Source of the DNA: Cognatundibacterium crateris
GTDB lineage: Bacteria > Pseudomonadota > Gammaproteobacteria > Burkholderiales > Burkholderiaceae_D
Reading direction: 5' to 3'
Assembly: GCF_010078235.1 (NCBI RefSeq)
Contig: NZ_JAABOS010000004.1
Location: 1 to 64,000, forward strand
DNA: 64,000 nt
Made by a program: the position numbers and the translations under genes. The notes below the pieces were generated by a model that was given only the letters and a program-made list of their open reading frames with translations, did no database searches and was not told the origin of the DNA. Shown one piece after another: positions 35,559 to 45,385 of this stretch. Position 1 is the stretch's first letter; each line of letters begins with the position of its first letter.

Positions 35559-36821
35559 TTAACCACCACGACGCATCATTTCAAAAAACTCTGCATTGTT
35601 TTTAGTGGCTTTCATTTTGTCCTGAATGAATTCCATCGCTTCGATCTCATCCATCGAGTACAGCAACTTACGCAAAATCCAGATCTTTTGCAGCTGATCC
35701 GGTTTGATCAGCAATTCTTCGCGGCGGGTGCCGGATTTGTTCAGATTGATAGCAGGATAAACGCGTTTTTCTGCCAGGCGACGTTCCAGGTGAACTTCCA
35801 TGTTACCTGTACCTTTGAATTCTTCGTAAATCACGTCATCCATACGGCTGCCGGTTTCGATCAGCGCGGTGGCGATGATGGTCAGCGAACCACCTTCTTC
35901 CACGTTACGGGCGGCACCGAAGAAGCGTTTCGGACGTTGCAGTGCATTCGCATCGACACCACCGGTCAATACTTTGCCGGACGCCGGAATCACTGTGTTG
36001 TAGGCGCGTGCCAGACGGGTGATGGAGTCCAAAAGAATCACGACGTCCTTCTTCATTTCTACCAGACGCTTGGCCTTTTCCAGCACCATTTCGGCAACCT
36101 GGACATGGCGTAAGGCTGGTTCATCGAAAGTCGAGGCAACCACTTCGCCGCGCACCGAGCGTTGCATCTCGGTCACTTCTTCCGGACGTTCATCGATCAG
36201 CAATACGATCAGCGTCACATCCGGATGATTGGTGGTAATTGCATGCGCTACGTGTTGCAACATCACAGATTTACCCGACTTAGGTGATGCGACCAGCAGA
36301 CCACGTTGACCACGGCCTATCGGCGCAATCATATCAATGATGCGGCCGGTAGTATTTTCTTCACCGCGCATTTCGCGTTCCAGCGTCAGCACCTTGTTCG
36401 GATGCAGTGGCGTCAGGTTTTCAAACAGAATGCGGTGTTTAGACGCTTCCGGTGACTCACCGTTGACTTTGTCTACTTTCACCAGAGCGAAGTAACGCTC
36501 ACCATCTTTCGGGGTACGGACTTCACCTTCGATAGAGTCGCCGGTATGCAGATTGAAGCGGCGAATCTGGGAAGGTGAGATGTAGATATCGTCGGTCGAA
36601 GCCATGTAGCTTGCATCTGGCGAACGCAGAAAGCCAAAGCCGTCTGGTAAAACTTCCAGAGTGCCGTCGCCGAAAATTTGCTCGCCCGCTTTGGCGCGTT
36701 TTTTCAGGATGGCAAACATTAATTCCTGCTTGCGCATACGGGCAGCGTTGTCGATTTCAAGTCCTATGGCCATGTCCAGCAAAGCGGATACGTGCAGGGC
36801 CTTTAATTCAGATAGATGCAT
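35559..36821 (-). CDS. rho: Transcription termination factor Rho
   Basis: 420 residues, standard size. N-terminal Rho helical and RNA-binding (CSD-like) domains ([35 protein letters not shown]) are followed by the ATPase with P-loop [10 protein letters not shown], Walker [15 protein letters not shown], and Q-loop/R-loop region ([25 protein letters not shown]). It ends RRGG. Located 215 nt after trxA on the same strand, a common betaproteobacterial pairing. The 5' leader (36822-37036) is long enough for autogenous attenuation, but no specific element was recognised. Confidence 0.98.
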   Translation of the reverse strand: MHLSELKALHVSALLDMAIGLEIDNAARMRKQELMFAILKKRAKAGEQIFGDGTLEVLPDGFGFLRSPDASYMASTDDIYISPSQIRRFNLHTGDSIEGEVRTPKDGERYFALVKVDKVNGESPEASKHRILFENLTPLHPNKVLTLEREMRGEENTTGRIIDMIAPIGRGQRGLLVASPKSGKSVMLQHVAHAITTNHPDVTLIVLLIDERPEEVTEMQRSVRGEVVASTFDEPALRHVQVAEMVLEKAKRLVEMKKDVVILLDSITRLARAYNTVIPASGKVLTGGVDANALQRPKRFFGAARNVEEGGSLTIIATALIETGSRMDDVIYEEFKGTGNMEVHLERRLAEKRVYPAINLNKSGTRREELLIKPDQLQKIWILRKLLYSMDEIEAMEFIQDKMKATKNNAEFFEMMRRGG

Positions 36822-37036
36822 GGTGAGTGTCCCGGGATGGGAAAATGAGGTGGGGGAGTGAACGGAGGAAATGACAGAATAAACAGAATAGTTATTATGT
36901 ACTCTTGTGTACTTAAGTACTTAACTGACACACAGCCAGTTTCGGTTCTTGTTACTTAGTCGTTCAGTATTCGGTAATCGTATTTAATTCGCGCTGTAGC
37001 TGCCGCTATCAGCAGTTACAGCGCGGTGATGATACC

Positions 37037-37363
37037 TTAGATATTGCTATCAATGAAGGAAACCAGCTGTCCTTTTGCCAGCGCGCCGACTTTCTGTGCA
37101 GCTGCTGCGCCGTCCTTGAACAGGATCAGGGTTGGAATGCCACGGATACCGAATTTGGCAGGCACAGCCTGATTCGCATCGACGTCCATTTTGGCAACAA
37201 CAATTTTATCGCCATATTCTTTTGCGACTTCTTCCAGGATAGGGGCGATCATTTTGCAAGGACCACACCACTCAGCCCAGAAGTCAACCAGTACTGGTTT
37301 GTCAGATTTCAATACGTCAGCTTCAAAGGAAGCATCGCTTACATGTTTGATGTTTTCGCTCAT
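37037..37363 (-). CDS. trxA: Thioredoxin
   Basis: 108 residues with the active site WCGPC at residues 32-36, conserved Asp in VLVDFWAEW and the cis-Pro segment [14 protein letters not shown]. Cytosolic disulfide reductase, and the likely reductant for the ArsC encoded at 12.2 kb. Upstream of rho on the same strand. Confidence 0.98.
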   Translation of the reverse strand: MSENIKHVSDASFEADVLKSDKPVLVDFWAEWCGPCKMIAPILEEVAKEYGDKIVVAKMDVDANQAVPAKFGIRGIPTLILFKDGAAAAQKVGALAKGQLVSFIDSNI

Positions 37364-37867
37364 GGAATCCTCGTTGAGAGGGAAAAATTAAGGGGTAACA
37401 GCGCCACAGAATGTCGGTCGGTTATTTGGAATTTGCCGAATTCAAATTTGTATCTGAAGGCGATTGGCCAGAATTCAATGGTGACGTGCAGAATGTACCA
37501 GAATTATGCCAACGAGGAGTCAGGCGTGGTTAGCTATACAGCAAATAATAACCTATTTTTTTAAAAAGTGGGTCGTTGAACATAAAAATCTGTAAGTCAC
37601 TCACTTAATCCCGTGCTGTCTGCCGCTTAGCAGCTAGAGTTAAGTGCACCTGGCACGACACTTTGGTGCCAGGCAGAGGGGGGGCAGTCTGGTCTGGAAA
37701 ATTCTCAACTGCTTAGACCTGCACTTTTTTGAATATGCTTGCGACTTGCTGCTGGTTTCCCGCCTGGTTTGCGGGATTTAACGAAATTTCGCGTCTGACT
37801 CAGCTTGGCTGCTGGAAATTTGCTCGTATAATAAGAGCTCAGATTTGTTGCATCCAAAACCTAGCCT
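37364..37867. other. Intergenic region between divergent trxA and the zapB-like gene
   Basis: About 500 bp. It contains an 8-bp inverted repeat CCTGGCAC/GTGCCAGG at 37649-37656 and 37666-37673 without a T-run, and a small CCCGC/GCGGG hairpin near 37770. It must hold both promoters. No gene or known RNA recognised. Confidence 0.45.
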
Positions 37868-38098
37868 ATGATGATTCCCGAATTCGAATTACTCGCCGAA
37901 AAAGTCGCCAGACTCGCTGAGCTGACGCATGCATTGCGCGCAGAAAACGCGGCCTTACGCAATGAACTGGCTGGCCAGACGGCAAAAAATCTGGATATGC
38001 AACAACGCATAGAGCAAGCACAGGATCGTGTGCTGGCGCTGATACAGTTATTGCCACCAGAAATTGTTAATCAAGATCAAGAGGAAGATGCGGCATGA
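37868..38098 (+). CDS. Small coiled-coil protein, ZapB-like, upstream of zapA
   Basis: 76 residues, almost entirely a heptad-patterned coiled coil (LAEKVARLAELTHALRAENAAL), as in the short ZapB-like proteins found directly upstream of zapA in beta- and gammaproteobacteria. Start is one of two tandem ATG codons (37868 or 37871). It overlaps zapA by 4 nt, so the products are probably made together and act at the division septum. Confidence 0.8.
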   Translation: MMIPEFELLAEKVARLAELTHALRAENAALRNELAGQTAKNLDMQQRIEQAQDRVLALIQLLPPEIVNQDQEEDAA

Positions 38099-38421
38099 CC
38101 GAGAAAAAAGTCATACAGGTAGATGTGATGATCATGGGGCAAAGTTATAAGCTGTCCTGCCGCGAGGGTGAAGATCGCGCCTTACGCGAAGCCGCTGCCT
38201 ATCTGGATGCAAAAATGTGTGCTATCCGTGATACTTCCAAGGTCAAGGGTACGGACAGGATAGCTGTCATGGCGGCCTTGGGTATGACCACCGAATTGCT
38301 GGCGACTAAGACCTCAGAAGGCCCGTTGTCCGGCATGTCAATTTCTGAAGTCAGACAGAAAATCACTGGCATGCACCAAATCATGGATCAGGCACTGACG
38401 CCGCAAGAAAAGCTATTCTGA
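38095..38421 (+). CDS. zapA: Cell division protein ZapA
   Basis: 108 residues. The N-terminal ZapA globular domain (VDVMIMGQSYKLSCREGEDRALREAAAYLDAKM) and the following helix (KGTDRIAVMAALGMTTELL) are typical. ZapA binds and bundles FtsZ. It is followed by 6S RNA, the conserved order in proteobacteria. Confidence 0.95.
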   Translation: MTEKKVIQVDVMIMGQSYKLSCREGEDRALREAAAYLDAKMCAIRDTSKVKGTDRIAVMAALGMTTELLATKTSEGPLSGMSISEVRQKITGMHQIMDQALTPQEKLF

Positions 38422-38484
38422 GCCTGAAATTTATTAGATTATTTCATCAAAACAACTATCCCTTGCGCCGGTTTTAGGAGTAAA

Positions 38485-38670
38485 CTTTAATTCCCTGCCG
38501 TGTTCGCCAATGTCATATATTCCTTGAACCATTTATGTGCATAGGCTGCGGAACATAGTTCGATGGGCGTGAGCGTCGCTAGTCCGATGAACCCGAAATT
38601 GAACTGACTGTGGCCAACTTGAACCATCAGGTTCAGGATGCCGGCATAGCGGCTCTGGTGGGGACTTATA
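38485..38670 (+). ncRNA. ssrS: 6S RNA
   Basis: Placed immediately downstream of zapA, as in most proteobacteria. The 5' part CCCTGCCGTGTTCGCC and the 3' part (CTTGAACCATCAGGTTCAGGATGCCGGCATAGCGGC) match the pattern of 6S RNA ends, including the TTGAACC...GGTTCA hairpin. The whole should fold into the long bulged rod that mimics an open promoter and sequesters sigma-70 RNA polymerase. Ends are approximate. A strong terminator follows at 38674. Confidence 0.8.
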
Positions 38671-38673
38671 CAG

Positions 38674-38706
38674 AATGGCTGTCAGCAATGACAGCCATTT
38701 TTTTTG
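38674..38706 (+). terminator. Terminator after 6S RNA
   Basis: Perfect 11-bp stem AATGGCTGTCA/TGACAGCCATT around GCAA, followed by an uninterrupted T-run to 38706. It either ends the 6S precursor or the zapA-6S read-through transcript. Confidence 0.92.
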
Positions 38707-38844
38707 CATTGCTGCTCGGGAATCGCTCAGGTAGTACGGAGTTGTCAGCCTTTGATAGGGAATCCCGTCCCTACCCGTTGTGCGCTGTCTGGATTGCGCT
38801 GTGCCACAATATGCTTTTGAAAATTTTTTGATAGTCAGGAGAGG

Positions 38845-39306
38845 ATGATGGCGTATTGGTTAATGAAGTCTGAACCCGATGAAGTCAGTATCGATGATGC
38901 ATTAGCGGCCGGCAGCGTTCCCTGGTTTGGTGTGCGTAATTATCAGGCAAGAAATTTCATGCGTGATCAGATGCAATTAGGCGACGGCGTACTGTTCTAT
39001 CACTCCAGTTGTGCTGAGCCAGGTATCGCTGGCGTAGCTGAGGTGTGCAGCAGCGCCTATCCCGACCATACCCAGTTTGATGCTGCAAGTCATTATTATG
39101 ACCCGAAATCCACTCAGGAAACACCGCGCTGGATGATGGTCGATGTGCGGGCAATCAGAAAGACCCGCTTGCTGAGTCTGGCTGAAATGCGAACGCACGC
39201 TGAGCTGGCGGATATGCTGGTTTTACAAAAAGGCAGCCGCTTGTCGATTACCCCAGTCACCACCGCAGAATGGCAGGCCGTATTGGCACTGCTGGATACG
39301 CAATGA
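38845..39306 (+). CDS. EVE-domain protein
   Basis: 153 residues, a single EVE (PUA-like) domain: YWLMKSEPDEVSIDD, WFGVRNYQARNFMRDQM, GDGVLFYHSSCAEPGIAGVAEV and YYDPKSTQETPRWMMVDV are highly characteristic. The fold binds modified bases in nucleic acids; the bacterial housekeeping form has no established substrate. Strong ribosome site GGAGAGG before the tandem ATG codons at 38845/38848. Followed after 7 bp by ybiB. Confidence 0.95.
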   Translation: MMAYWLMKSEPDEVSIDDALAAGSVPWFGVRNYQARNFMRDQMQLGDGVLFYHSSCAEPGIAGVAEVCSSAYPDHTQFDAASHYYDPKSTQETPRWMMVDVRAIRKTRLLSLAEMRTHAELADMLVLQKGSRLSITPVTTAEWQAVLALLDTQ

Positions 39307-39313
39307 GAGCAGC

Positions 39314-40324
39314 ATGAGTGAGCAAAAACTGAATAGTGGCCAGCCATTGCCAGCCGCCCGTTTTATTAAGGAAATCGGACGCGGTAAAGACGGTGCACGT
39401 GATTTGTCACGGCAGGATGCCTGCAGCTTGTTTACTGCAATGCTGGAGCGGCGAGTCAGCGATCTGGAGTTAGGCGCGATCCTGTTGTCTATGCGGATTA
39501 AAGGGGAGTCCATCGACGAACTGGCGGGCTTCATGGATGCTTTAGCGCCAGCCATGCTGAAGCTACAACTGCCATCCGGTCTGACCGCTGCGCCCGTACT
39601 GATACCAAGCTATAACGGTGCCCGTAAAAAAGCCAATCTGACGCCGCTGCTGGCGAGCCTACTGGCGCGCGAGGGTATTCCGGTACTGGTACATGGGATT
39701 GCCGAAGATCCTGGACGTGTGACCAGTGCCGAAATTTTTCAGGCCATGGATTTGCCTCTTTGTCTGTCGGCGCAGGAAGTCAGCCAGCGCTTTGCGTCCG
39801 GTCTGCCAGCAATGACAGGTCTGGATTGTCTGTCACCCGCTTTGCATCGGCTGCTGATGCTTAGGCGTATTCTGGGCGTGCGCAATTCTTCTCATACCCT
39901 GGTCAAGATGTTGCAGCCCTTCGATATCCCCGCGCTACGCTTGTATTCCTATACCCATCCTGAGTATTTGCAGTCTTTGGGACTTTACTTTTCTACCCAT
40001 CTTAGCTCCGCGCAGGGCGAGGTGTTGATGATGCGCGGAACTGAAGGTGAGGCAGTTGCTAACACTGGCCGCGCGCAGCAGATAGACAGATTTGCCCAAG
40101 GTATGCGTGAGACGCTTTTGGAAAAGCAAGAGCTGTTGACTGCTACAGAGCCTGAACTGCCTGAAGACATTGATGCCGCCTCCACCGCAGCCTGGATACA
40201 TAAGGTCTTAAATCAGGAGTTGCCGGTTCCGGCGAATATCGCAGAGCAAGTCAGACTGTGCGTGAGCATCAGTCGCCGCTTGCATGGGCTGACAGCGAAC
40301 GGCGCTGATCATTCAGTACAGTAA
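39314..40324 (+). CDS. ybiB: DNA-binding protein YbiB (TrpD2, anthranilate phosphoribosyltransferase-like)
   Basis: 336 residues. The glycosyltransferase family 3 N-terminal helical domain (DACSLFTAMLERRVSDLELGAILLSMRIKGES) and the phosphoribosyltransferase-like fold (PSYNGARKKANLTPLLASLLAREGIPVLVHG, LGVRNSSHTLVKML) match YbiB/TrpD2 proteins. These have a TrpD fold but act as non-specific DNA binders; the E. coli gene is SOS-induced. It forms a pair with the EVE gene. Confidence 0.92.
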   Translation: MSEQKLNSGQPLPAARFIKEIGRGKDGARDLSRQDACSLFTAMLERRVSDLELGAILLSMRIKGESIDELAGFMDALAPAMLKLQLPSGLTAAPVLIPSYNGARKKANLTPLLASLLAREGIPVLVHGIAEDPGRVTSAEIFQAMDLPLCLSAQEVSQRFASGLPAMTGLDCLSPALHRLLMLRRILGVRNSSHTLVKMLQPFDIPALRLYSYTHPEYLQSLGLYFSTHLSSAQGEVLMMRGTEGEAVANTGRAQQIDRFAQGMRETLLEKQELLTATEPELPEDIDAASTAAWIHKVLNQELPVPANIAEQVRLCVSISRRLHGLTANGADHSVQ

Positions 40325-40380
40325 GGCTTAGGCCAATCAAGGCGCGCTACTCGTCTAAGTGTGTTTATTTTTACACAATG

Positions 40381-40419
40381 AAAAAATGCACCGGTTTTAA
40401 GGCCAGTGCATTTTTTTTT
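40381..40419. terminator. Bidirectional terminator between ybiB and the TonB receptor gene
   Basis: An A-rich then TGCACCGG arm pairs with CCAGTGCA then T9 (one mismatch), serving the converging transcripts of ybiB and the minus-strand receptor. Confidence 0.85.
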
Positions 40420-40458
40420 GCGCCCGCTCGGTACTGAGCGGGCTGAACCATCAGGTAA

Positions 40459-42729
40459 TTAGAAATTGACTTTGAACTGTACGCCGTAGTTGCGTGGTTC
40501 ATTGACGATCCCTGTCAGGTTGTTGAAGTCGATCGCTGCAATGACTTGTTGCTTGTTGGTGATATTACGACCGTAAGCAGCCACTTCATATTTGCCATCG
40601 TTCCAGATGTAACCGATACGAACGCCACCTTCGAGCAAGGATTTCGCCTTGTACTCTTTGGCTTCATACAGGAACATATTGTACGTGTCTTTGTACGACC
40701 AGTCGGTGTTCGCATACAGCGTGCCTTCGCCGATTTGTGTGGTGTACTTCAGTGCGAAGTTACCTACCCATTTCGGAGCGCGTGGCAGTGGATTGCCGCC
40801 GATCAGAACTGTGCCGGCAACCGGGCCTGCTGGATTGCTCACGCTGCATCCGTTACCACAAGGAGAAACAAACAAGGCGGAGTCCTTGATTTGTGTATCG
40901 TTGTAGCTGATGCCTACAATTGCTTTCCAGTTACGGTTGATGTTGGCTTGCAGATCCAGTTCAAAACCTTGGCCGGTTGCTTTTTCTGCATTAACCAGGC
41001 GGTTTTGATTGACTGCACCACTACCAGCGGTCAGTTGCAGATCTTTTGCTGTGTACTGGAATACAGTTGCGCTTACACGTGCTGTGTTATCCAGGATGTC
41101 TTTCTTGATACCTGCTTCGAAAGACAGATTTTTCTCAGACTGGGCAACAGAGATAGAATCGCCGAACAAGACGCGACCTTGGATACTAGGTGCGCGATAG
41201 CCGGTTGCAACGCGCGCAAACACATTGGTTTCTTTATCCAAAGTGTAGCTGCCGCTCAGATCCCAGGTGAGATTGCTGGAGGATGGATTGGCTGTGAACA
41301 GTGGAGTGATGCCTACGCCAGGTGCTTTGCCTGGAGTCCAGGTGCGTTGCGCGTCAAAATCTTTCTTGTCGCTGGTATAGCGCAAACCGGCGCGCACTTT
41401 GAACTGATCGCTGACTGCATAATTGATCGTTCCGAATGCAGCGTAAGACGTCGCATTTTGGTGCTGAACCGCATAACCATCTTGCACATTTCCACCGGTC
41501 GAGTTGAAGTCAAAACTGTCGACTTGGAGTTTCTCATTGAAGTAATACAGGCCGGCGATCCATTGCAGCTTGTCTTTGGTATTTGATTCTACGCGGACCT
41601 CCTGGGTCAATTGCTTCAGATATGGCAGTCCGTCAGCTGTCTCAGCCGCGAAAGGAATGAAGCCTGGGCCCATAGGCAGGGCATAGGAGGCGCCAAAACC
41701 GCCGTCAACGTCAGCGCGGCTGTAGAACTTCGCTTTATCGTAGCCAGTGATGGAATGGACTGTGATGCCATCCAGATCCCAGCGCAGACGTGCGCTGGCG
41801 CCTGAAGATGTCAGCGTTTGCTTGTTCAGGCCATCGGTAGGATAGCTGCCGTAGTCAAAGCCAGGTACCAGCTCATTCGAGCCTTTCTGAATGATGTTAG
41901 CGCGGAACAGGGTTGCATTGCCGGACATGTCGCGGCCATGCAGATTCAGCAAAGCACTGAAATTGCCGTTTTTGTACAGGAATTGCAGACGTGCGGCGTT
42001 ATCGCGGTAGCCTTCCAGATTTTTTTCACCAGTGGCACGTGGATTGGTCACGCGATTGTCGCGGCTTTGTGCCTGACCGGAGAAGCGCATTGCCCAGTCT
42101 TGGTTTAAAGGAATATTGATCGCGCCTTCCAGATTGACGGCATTGTAGTTACCGTAACCGATGTTGCCATAGCCTTCAAAGCGGCGGCTAGGTTTTGCGG
42201 AGTCAAACTTGATCACACCAGCCGGTGAGTTACGGCCGAACAAAGTACCTTGCGGGCCGCGCAGGATTTCAACCTGTTCCACGTCAAATACCGGGAAGCC
42301 TTTCAGCATAGGGCTTTCCTGAACGACATCGTCATACACCAGGCCAACAGGCTGGGATGCATTCAGATCGAAATCAGTATTGCCCAGGCCGCGGATATAA
42401 AAGCGTGGGAAGGAGCGGCCAAAGTCGGATTCGACGTTCAGACTAGGTACGCGCGCTGCCAGGAAACGGATGTCCTGGCCGCTGGCATTGTAAGTATCGA
42501 GTGCATCGCCTTTAATGGCAGAAATCGACATCGGTACTTCTTTGATGTTCTCTGCACGACGGTTGGCGGTTACTATCACTGTTTCCAGCTTGGTGCCGTC
42601 ATTTTTTGCTGCCTCTGGTTTCGCTTCCTGAGCCCAGGCGGCGTGCATAGGGAAGGCTGTGGACACAGCCAGTGCGATCAGGGTTTGGGTAGTCCCTTTG
42701 TAAAACTGGCGCTTGGATTTCGCAGTCAT
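40459..42729 (-). CDS. TonB-dependent receptor, substrate unknown
   Basis: 756 residues. Signal peptide (LIALAVSTAFPMHAAWAQ), then the plug domain with a TonB-box-like start (LETVIVTANRRAENIKEVPMSI split over this region), the FYIRGLG motif, VEQVEILRGPQGTLFGRNSPAGVI, and a barrel ending in the terminal Phe of VQFKVNF. It belongs to the large group of receptors without a siderophore signature. No Fur box was found upstream, so iron control is not supported. Ribosome site AAGGAAAA before ATG. No neighbouring transporter gene helps to name the substrate. Confidence 0.9.
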   Translation of the reverse strand: MTAKSKRQFYKGTTQTLIALAVSTAFPMHAAWAQEAKPEAAKNDGTKLETVIVTANRRAENIKEVPMSISAIKGDALDTYNASGQDIRFLAARVPSLNVESDFGRSFPRFYIRGLGNTDFDLNASQPVGLVYDDVVQESPMLKGFPVFDVEQVEILRGPQGTLFGRNSPAGVIKFDSAKPSRRFEGYGNIGYGNYNAVNLEGAINIPLNQDWAMRFSGQAQSRDNRVTNPRATGEKNLEGYRDNAARLQFLYKNGNFSALLNLHGRDMSGNATLFRANIIQKGSNELVPGFDYGSYPTDGLNKQTLTSSGASARLRWDLDGITVHSITGYDKAKFYSRADVDGGFGASYALPMGPGFIPFAAETADGLPYLKQLTQEVRVESNTKDKLQWIAGLYYFNEKLQVDSFDFNSTGGNVQDGYAVQHQNATSYAAFGTINYAVSDQFKVRAGLRYTSDKKDFDAQRTWTPGKAPGVGITPLFTANPSSSNLTWDLSGSYTLDKETNVFARVATGYRAPSIQGRVLFGDSISVAQSEKNLSFEAGIKKDILDNTARVSATVFQYTAKDLQLTAGSGAVNQNRLVNAEKATGQGFELDLQANINRNWKAIVGISYNDTQIKDSALFVSPCGNGCSVSNPAGPVAGTVLIGGNPLPRAPKWVGNFALKYTTQIGEGTLYANTDWSYKDTYNMFLYEAKEYKAKSLLEGGVRIGYIWNDGKYEVAAYGRNITNKQQVIAAIDFNNLTGIVNEPRNYGVQFKVNF

Positions 42730-43128
42730 GGGTTTTCCTTGGAAAGTTGATGGGTAATCTGGAATTGCAGAGCTTCAACATGATGCCGTCTTTCTCTGAT
42801 GCCGTGCACTCAGAGAGACATATGGAGCGCATTGCGCAAACGTTTGCGGCCTATGTCCAGCAGTTAACTCTTAGTGCTTGAGCTTCGTCAAGAACATATT
42901 ATTTTCTTATATGAATACTTAAAGTAATTCTATGAAAATGTTGTGTATATCAAACAAATTAATGATTAATTGGTAACTGAAATTATTAGGCACAGTTTGA
43001 CTGAAGAATGCCGTGTTTAGCCGCATGCAGCCTTGTTTTGAGTAAGTTTTGGTACAAGTTTAATCCTGTGCGGATGAGTGTTCGTCTGTGATCCGCTACA
43101 ATCGCGCCTTGTGAAAAATGGAAATGCT
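42730..43128. other. Divergent intergenic region, no gene recognised
   Basis: About 400 bp between the minus-strand receptor and the plus-strand flavoprotein. The part from 42895 to 42985 is AT-rich and likely holds the receptor promoter. No operator palindrome or RNA was recognised. Confidence 0.45.
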
Positions 43129-44328
43129 ATGAATAAACAGGTCGATGTGGTGGTGATTGGTGCCGGTGCTGCCGGAATGATGTGTGCGGCAACAGCAGCT
43201 AAGCGTGGTAAGCGCGTAGTGCTGATTGATCATGCCGGTAAGCTGGCCGAGAAGATACGTATCTCTGGTGGTGGACGCTGTAACTTTACCAACCTGCAGG
43301 CGGGACCAGCTAATTTCCTGTCAGAAAATCCGAATTTTTGTAAAAGTGCGCTGTCACGTTACACCCCGCAAGACTTTCTTGCTTTATTGCAGCGCTATCG
43401 CGTTGCCTGGCATGAAAAGCATAAGGGCCAGTTGTTTTGCGATAACTCGGCGGAGGATGTGATTCAGGTTCTTAAGTCGGAATGTGATGCGGCTAAGGTG
43501 CAATGGCGTATGCCTTGCAGTGTAGGCGGCGTTGAGAAACTGCCTGATCAGGGCTTTTTGGTTAGGACCTCGCAGGGGGAGTTGATGGCGGAGTCCGTCG
43601 TCATTGCGACTGGTGGTTTATCGATTCCTAAAATTGGAGCGACCGATTTCGCGCATCAGATTGCGCGTCAGTTTCAATTAAAGATGGTTGAACCCAGACC
43701 CGCGTTGGTGCCGTTGACATTTGATGCGCAATCCTGGGCACCGTTTATTCCTTTGGCGGGTATTTCGCTGGAAGTGGATATCGCGACTGGTGATAAAAAA
43801 CAGAAAATGCAATTCCGCGAGGATTTGCTGTTCACCCATCGGGGCTTGTCTGGCCCTGCGGTATTGCAAATATCCAGCTTCTGGCAGCCGGGTGCTGCGA
43901 TCAGAATTAATCTCTTGCCGGAAGTTGATTTAGCAGAAGAATTGTTGGGTGGAAAAAACAGTAGTAAGAAGAATCTGGCGAATTTTCTCGCGCAGTATCT
44001 GCCAGCCCGACTGGCGGATGGTTTATTGCTAGCTCATGGATTTGATGGTGCAGCGAAACTGGCCGAGATGCAGGATAAACGCTTGCGTTTGCTGGGCGAG
44101 AAGCTAAATCGCTGGGAATTGATACCCAGCGGATCGGAGGGCTACAAGAAAGCCGAGGTGACGCGCGGTGGTGTGGATACCCGTGAATTGTCGCAGCAAA
44201 GCATGATGGTGACTAAGGTACCAGGCTTGTACTTTATCGGCGAAGCGATGGATGTGACGGGTTGGCTGGGGGGCTATAATTTTCAGTGGGCCTGGGCATC
44301 CGGATTTGCTGCCGGATCGGCGGTCTGA
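43129..44328 (+). CDS. HI0933/BaiN-family FAD-dependent oxidoreductase
   Basis: 399 residues. Rossmann motif VIGAGAAGMMCA at residues 9-20 and the family hallmark KIRISGGGRCNFTN are present, together with GGLSIPKIGATDF and the late GLYFIGEAMDVTGWLGGYNFQWAWASG that binds FAD. The biological role of the widespread family is uncertain (flavoprotein reductase). The start ATG at 43129 gives the canonical N-terminus; the frame is open to 43078. Confidence 0.93.
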   Translation: MNKQVDVVVIGAGAAGMMCAATAAKRGKRVVLIDHAGKLAEKIRISGGGRCNFTNLQAGPANFLSENPNFCKSALSRYTPQDFLALLQRYRVAWHEKHKGQLFCDNSAEDVIQVLKSECDAAKVQWRMPCSVGGVEKLPDQGFLVRTSQGELMAESVVIATGGLSIPKIGATDFAHQIARQFQLKMVEPRPALVPLTFDAQSWAPFIPLAGISLEVDIATGDKKQKMQFREDLLFTHRGLSGPAVLQISSFWQPGAAIRINLLPEVDLAEELLGGKNSSKKNLANFLAQYLPARLADGLLLAHGFDGAAKLAEMQDKRLRLLGEKLNRWELIPSGSEGYKKAEVTRGGVDTRELSQQSMMVTKVPGLYFIGEAMDVTGWLGGYNFQWAWASGFAAGSAV

Positions 44329-44566
44329 GTCAGTTTGTAATTCTTAAGGTGCCAGCGTTCATGCTTTGGTGTACAATGCGGCCTTCAGGGTTAGCTCCGG
44401 TCAGGCCGGAATTTCAAGAAAATTGGATAGACTCTGAAAGGTTTTGTGGTTTTTGTTGCTACAGAGCCTCAAAATTTGCGTAAGATTTAATCAGTATTCT
44501 TCCCATTTTTAAGAATTCCTGTTAATATCTCTGTCTTCCTATAATTTTTCCATGGTTTGAACTTAA

Positions 44567-44779
44567 ATGACCACAATTCGCCTTAAAGAAAACGAGCCGT
44601 TCGAAGTCGCCATGCGCCGCTTCAAGCGCACTATCGAAAAGACCGGTCTGTTGACCGAATTGCGCGCTCGCGAGTTCTACGAGAAGCCAACTGCAGAGCG
44701 TAAGCGTAAGCTGGCTGCCGCAGTTAAGCGTCACTACAAACGCATTCGTAGTCAGCAATTGCCTAAGAAGATGTACTAA
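44567..44779 (+). CDS. rpsU: 30S ribosomal protein S21
   Basis: 70 residues, [34 protein letters not shown] is canonical S21. First gene of the macromolecular synthesis block rpsU-yqeY-dnaG-rpoD. A terminator follows at 44839, probably giving more S21 than primase. Confidence 0.97.
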   Translation: MTTIRLKENEPFEVAMRRFKRTIEKTGLLTELRAREFYEKPTAERKRKLAAAVKRHYKRIRSQQLPKKMY

Positions 44780-44838
44780 TCCTGATTGGTGTCTGGTTAT
44801 GCCAGGTGCTTTCAGAGTTGTATAGCTTAGGTTTGCAT

Positions 44839-44876
44839 GCCCGCTCCGGTAAGCCGCAGCGGGCTTTGTTGTTTTT
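44839..44876 (+). terminator. Terminator/attenuator after rpsU
   Basis: GCCCGCT (44839-44845) pairs with AGCGGGC (44858-44864), with an inner hairpin, followed by TTTGTTGTTTTT. The interrupted T-run suggests partial read-through into yqeY and dnaG, as expected in this operon type. Confidence 0.75.
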
Positions 44877-44903
44877 ATCTGATTCAGTATTCAGGGGTAA
44901 GTA

Positions 44904-45350
44904 ATGAGCTTAAAAGACCAAATCACCGACGACATGAAAGCAGCAATGCGCGCTAAAGAAGCAAGTAAGCTGGCGACGATACGTCTGCTGACTGCGGCAA
45001 TGAAGCAAAAAGAAGTCGATGAGCGGGTTGAGCTGGATGATGGCATGGTGCTGGCCATCATAGAAAAAATGATCAAGCAACGTAAGGACTCGGTTCAGCA
45101 GTTTGAAGCTGGTGGACGTCAGGATCTGGCAGATATCGAAAAAGCAGAAATCGAAGTGCTGGCGACTTATATGCCGGCGGCTTTGTCCGATGAAGAAGTG
45201 CAGGCGGCGGTGAATGCTGCTGTTGCTGAGACGGGTGCTGCCGGTCCTCAGGATATGCGCAAAGTCATCGATGTATTGAAGCAGAAGCTGGCTGGTCGTG
45301 CCGACATGGGTAAGGTATCCGGTCTGGTCAAAGCTGCCTTGTCTAAATAA
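44904..45350 (+). CDS. yqeY: GatB/YqeY-domain protein
   Basis: 148 residues. SLKDQITDDMKAAMRAKEASKLATIRLL and the C-terminal GPQDMRKVIDVLKQKLAGRADMGKVSGLVK are typical of the YqeY family, related to the tail domain of GatB and thought to bind tRNA. Standing between rpsU and dnaG is the normal location in Burkholderiales. Confidence 0.95.
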   Translation: MSLKDQITDDMKAAMRAKEASKLATIRLLTAAMKQKEVDERVELDDGMVLAIIEKMIKQRKDSVQQFEAGGRQDLADIEKAEIEVLATYMPAALSDEEVQAAVNAAVAETGAAGPQDMRKVIDVLKQKLAGRADMGKVSGLVKAALSK

Positions 45351-45385
45351 TTGAATACGAACGCCGGACCTTCCGGCTGTATGCA

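Noticed and set aside
36909..36920. 12-bp palindrome GTACTTAAGTAC in the rho leader
   Set aside because: Short and without a known matching regulator; chance cannot be excluded.
40546..41586. 346-codon open frame antisense to the second TonB-dependent receptor
   Set aside because: The receptor on the minus strand has full plug, barrel and signal peptide; the antisense frame has Cys/Ile-rich random composition.
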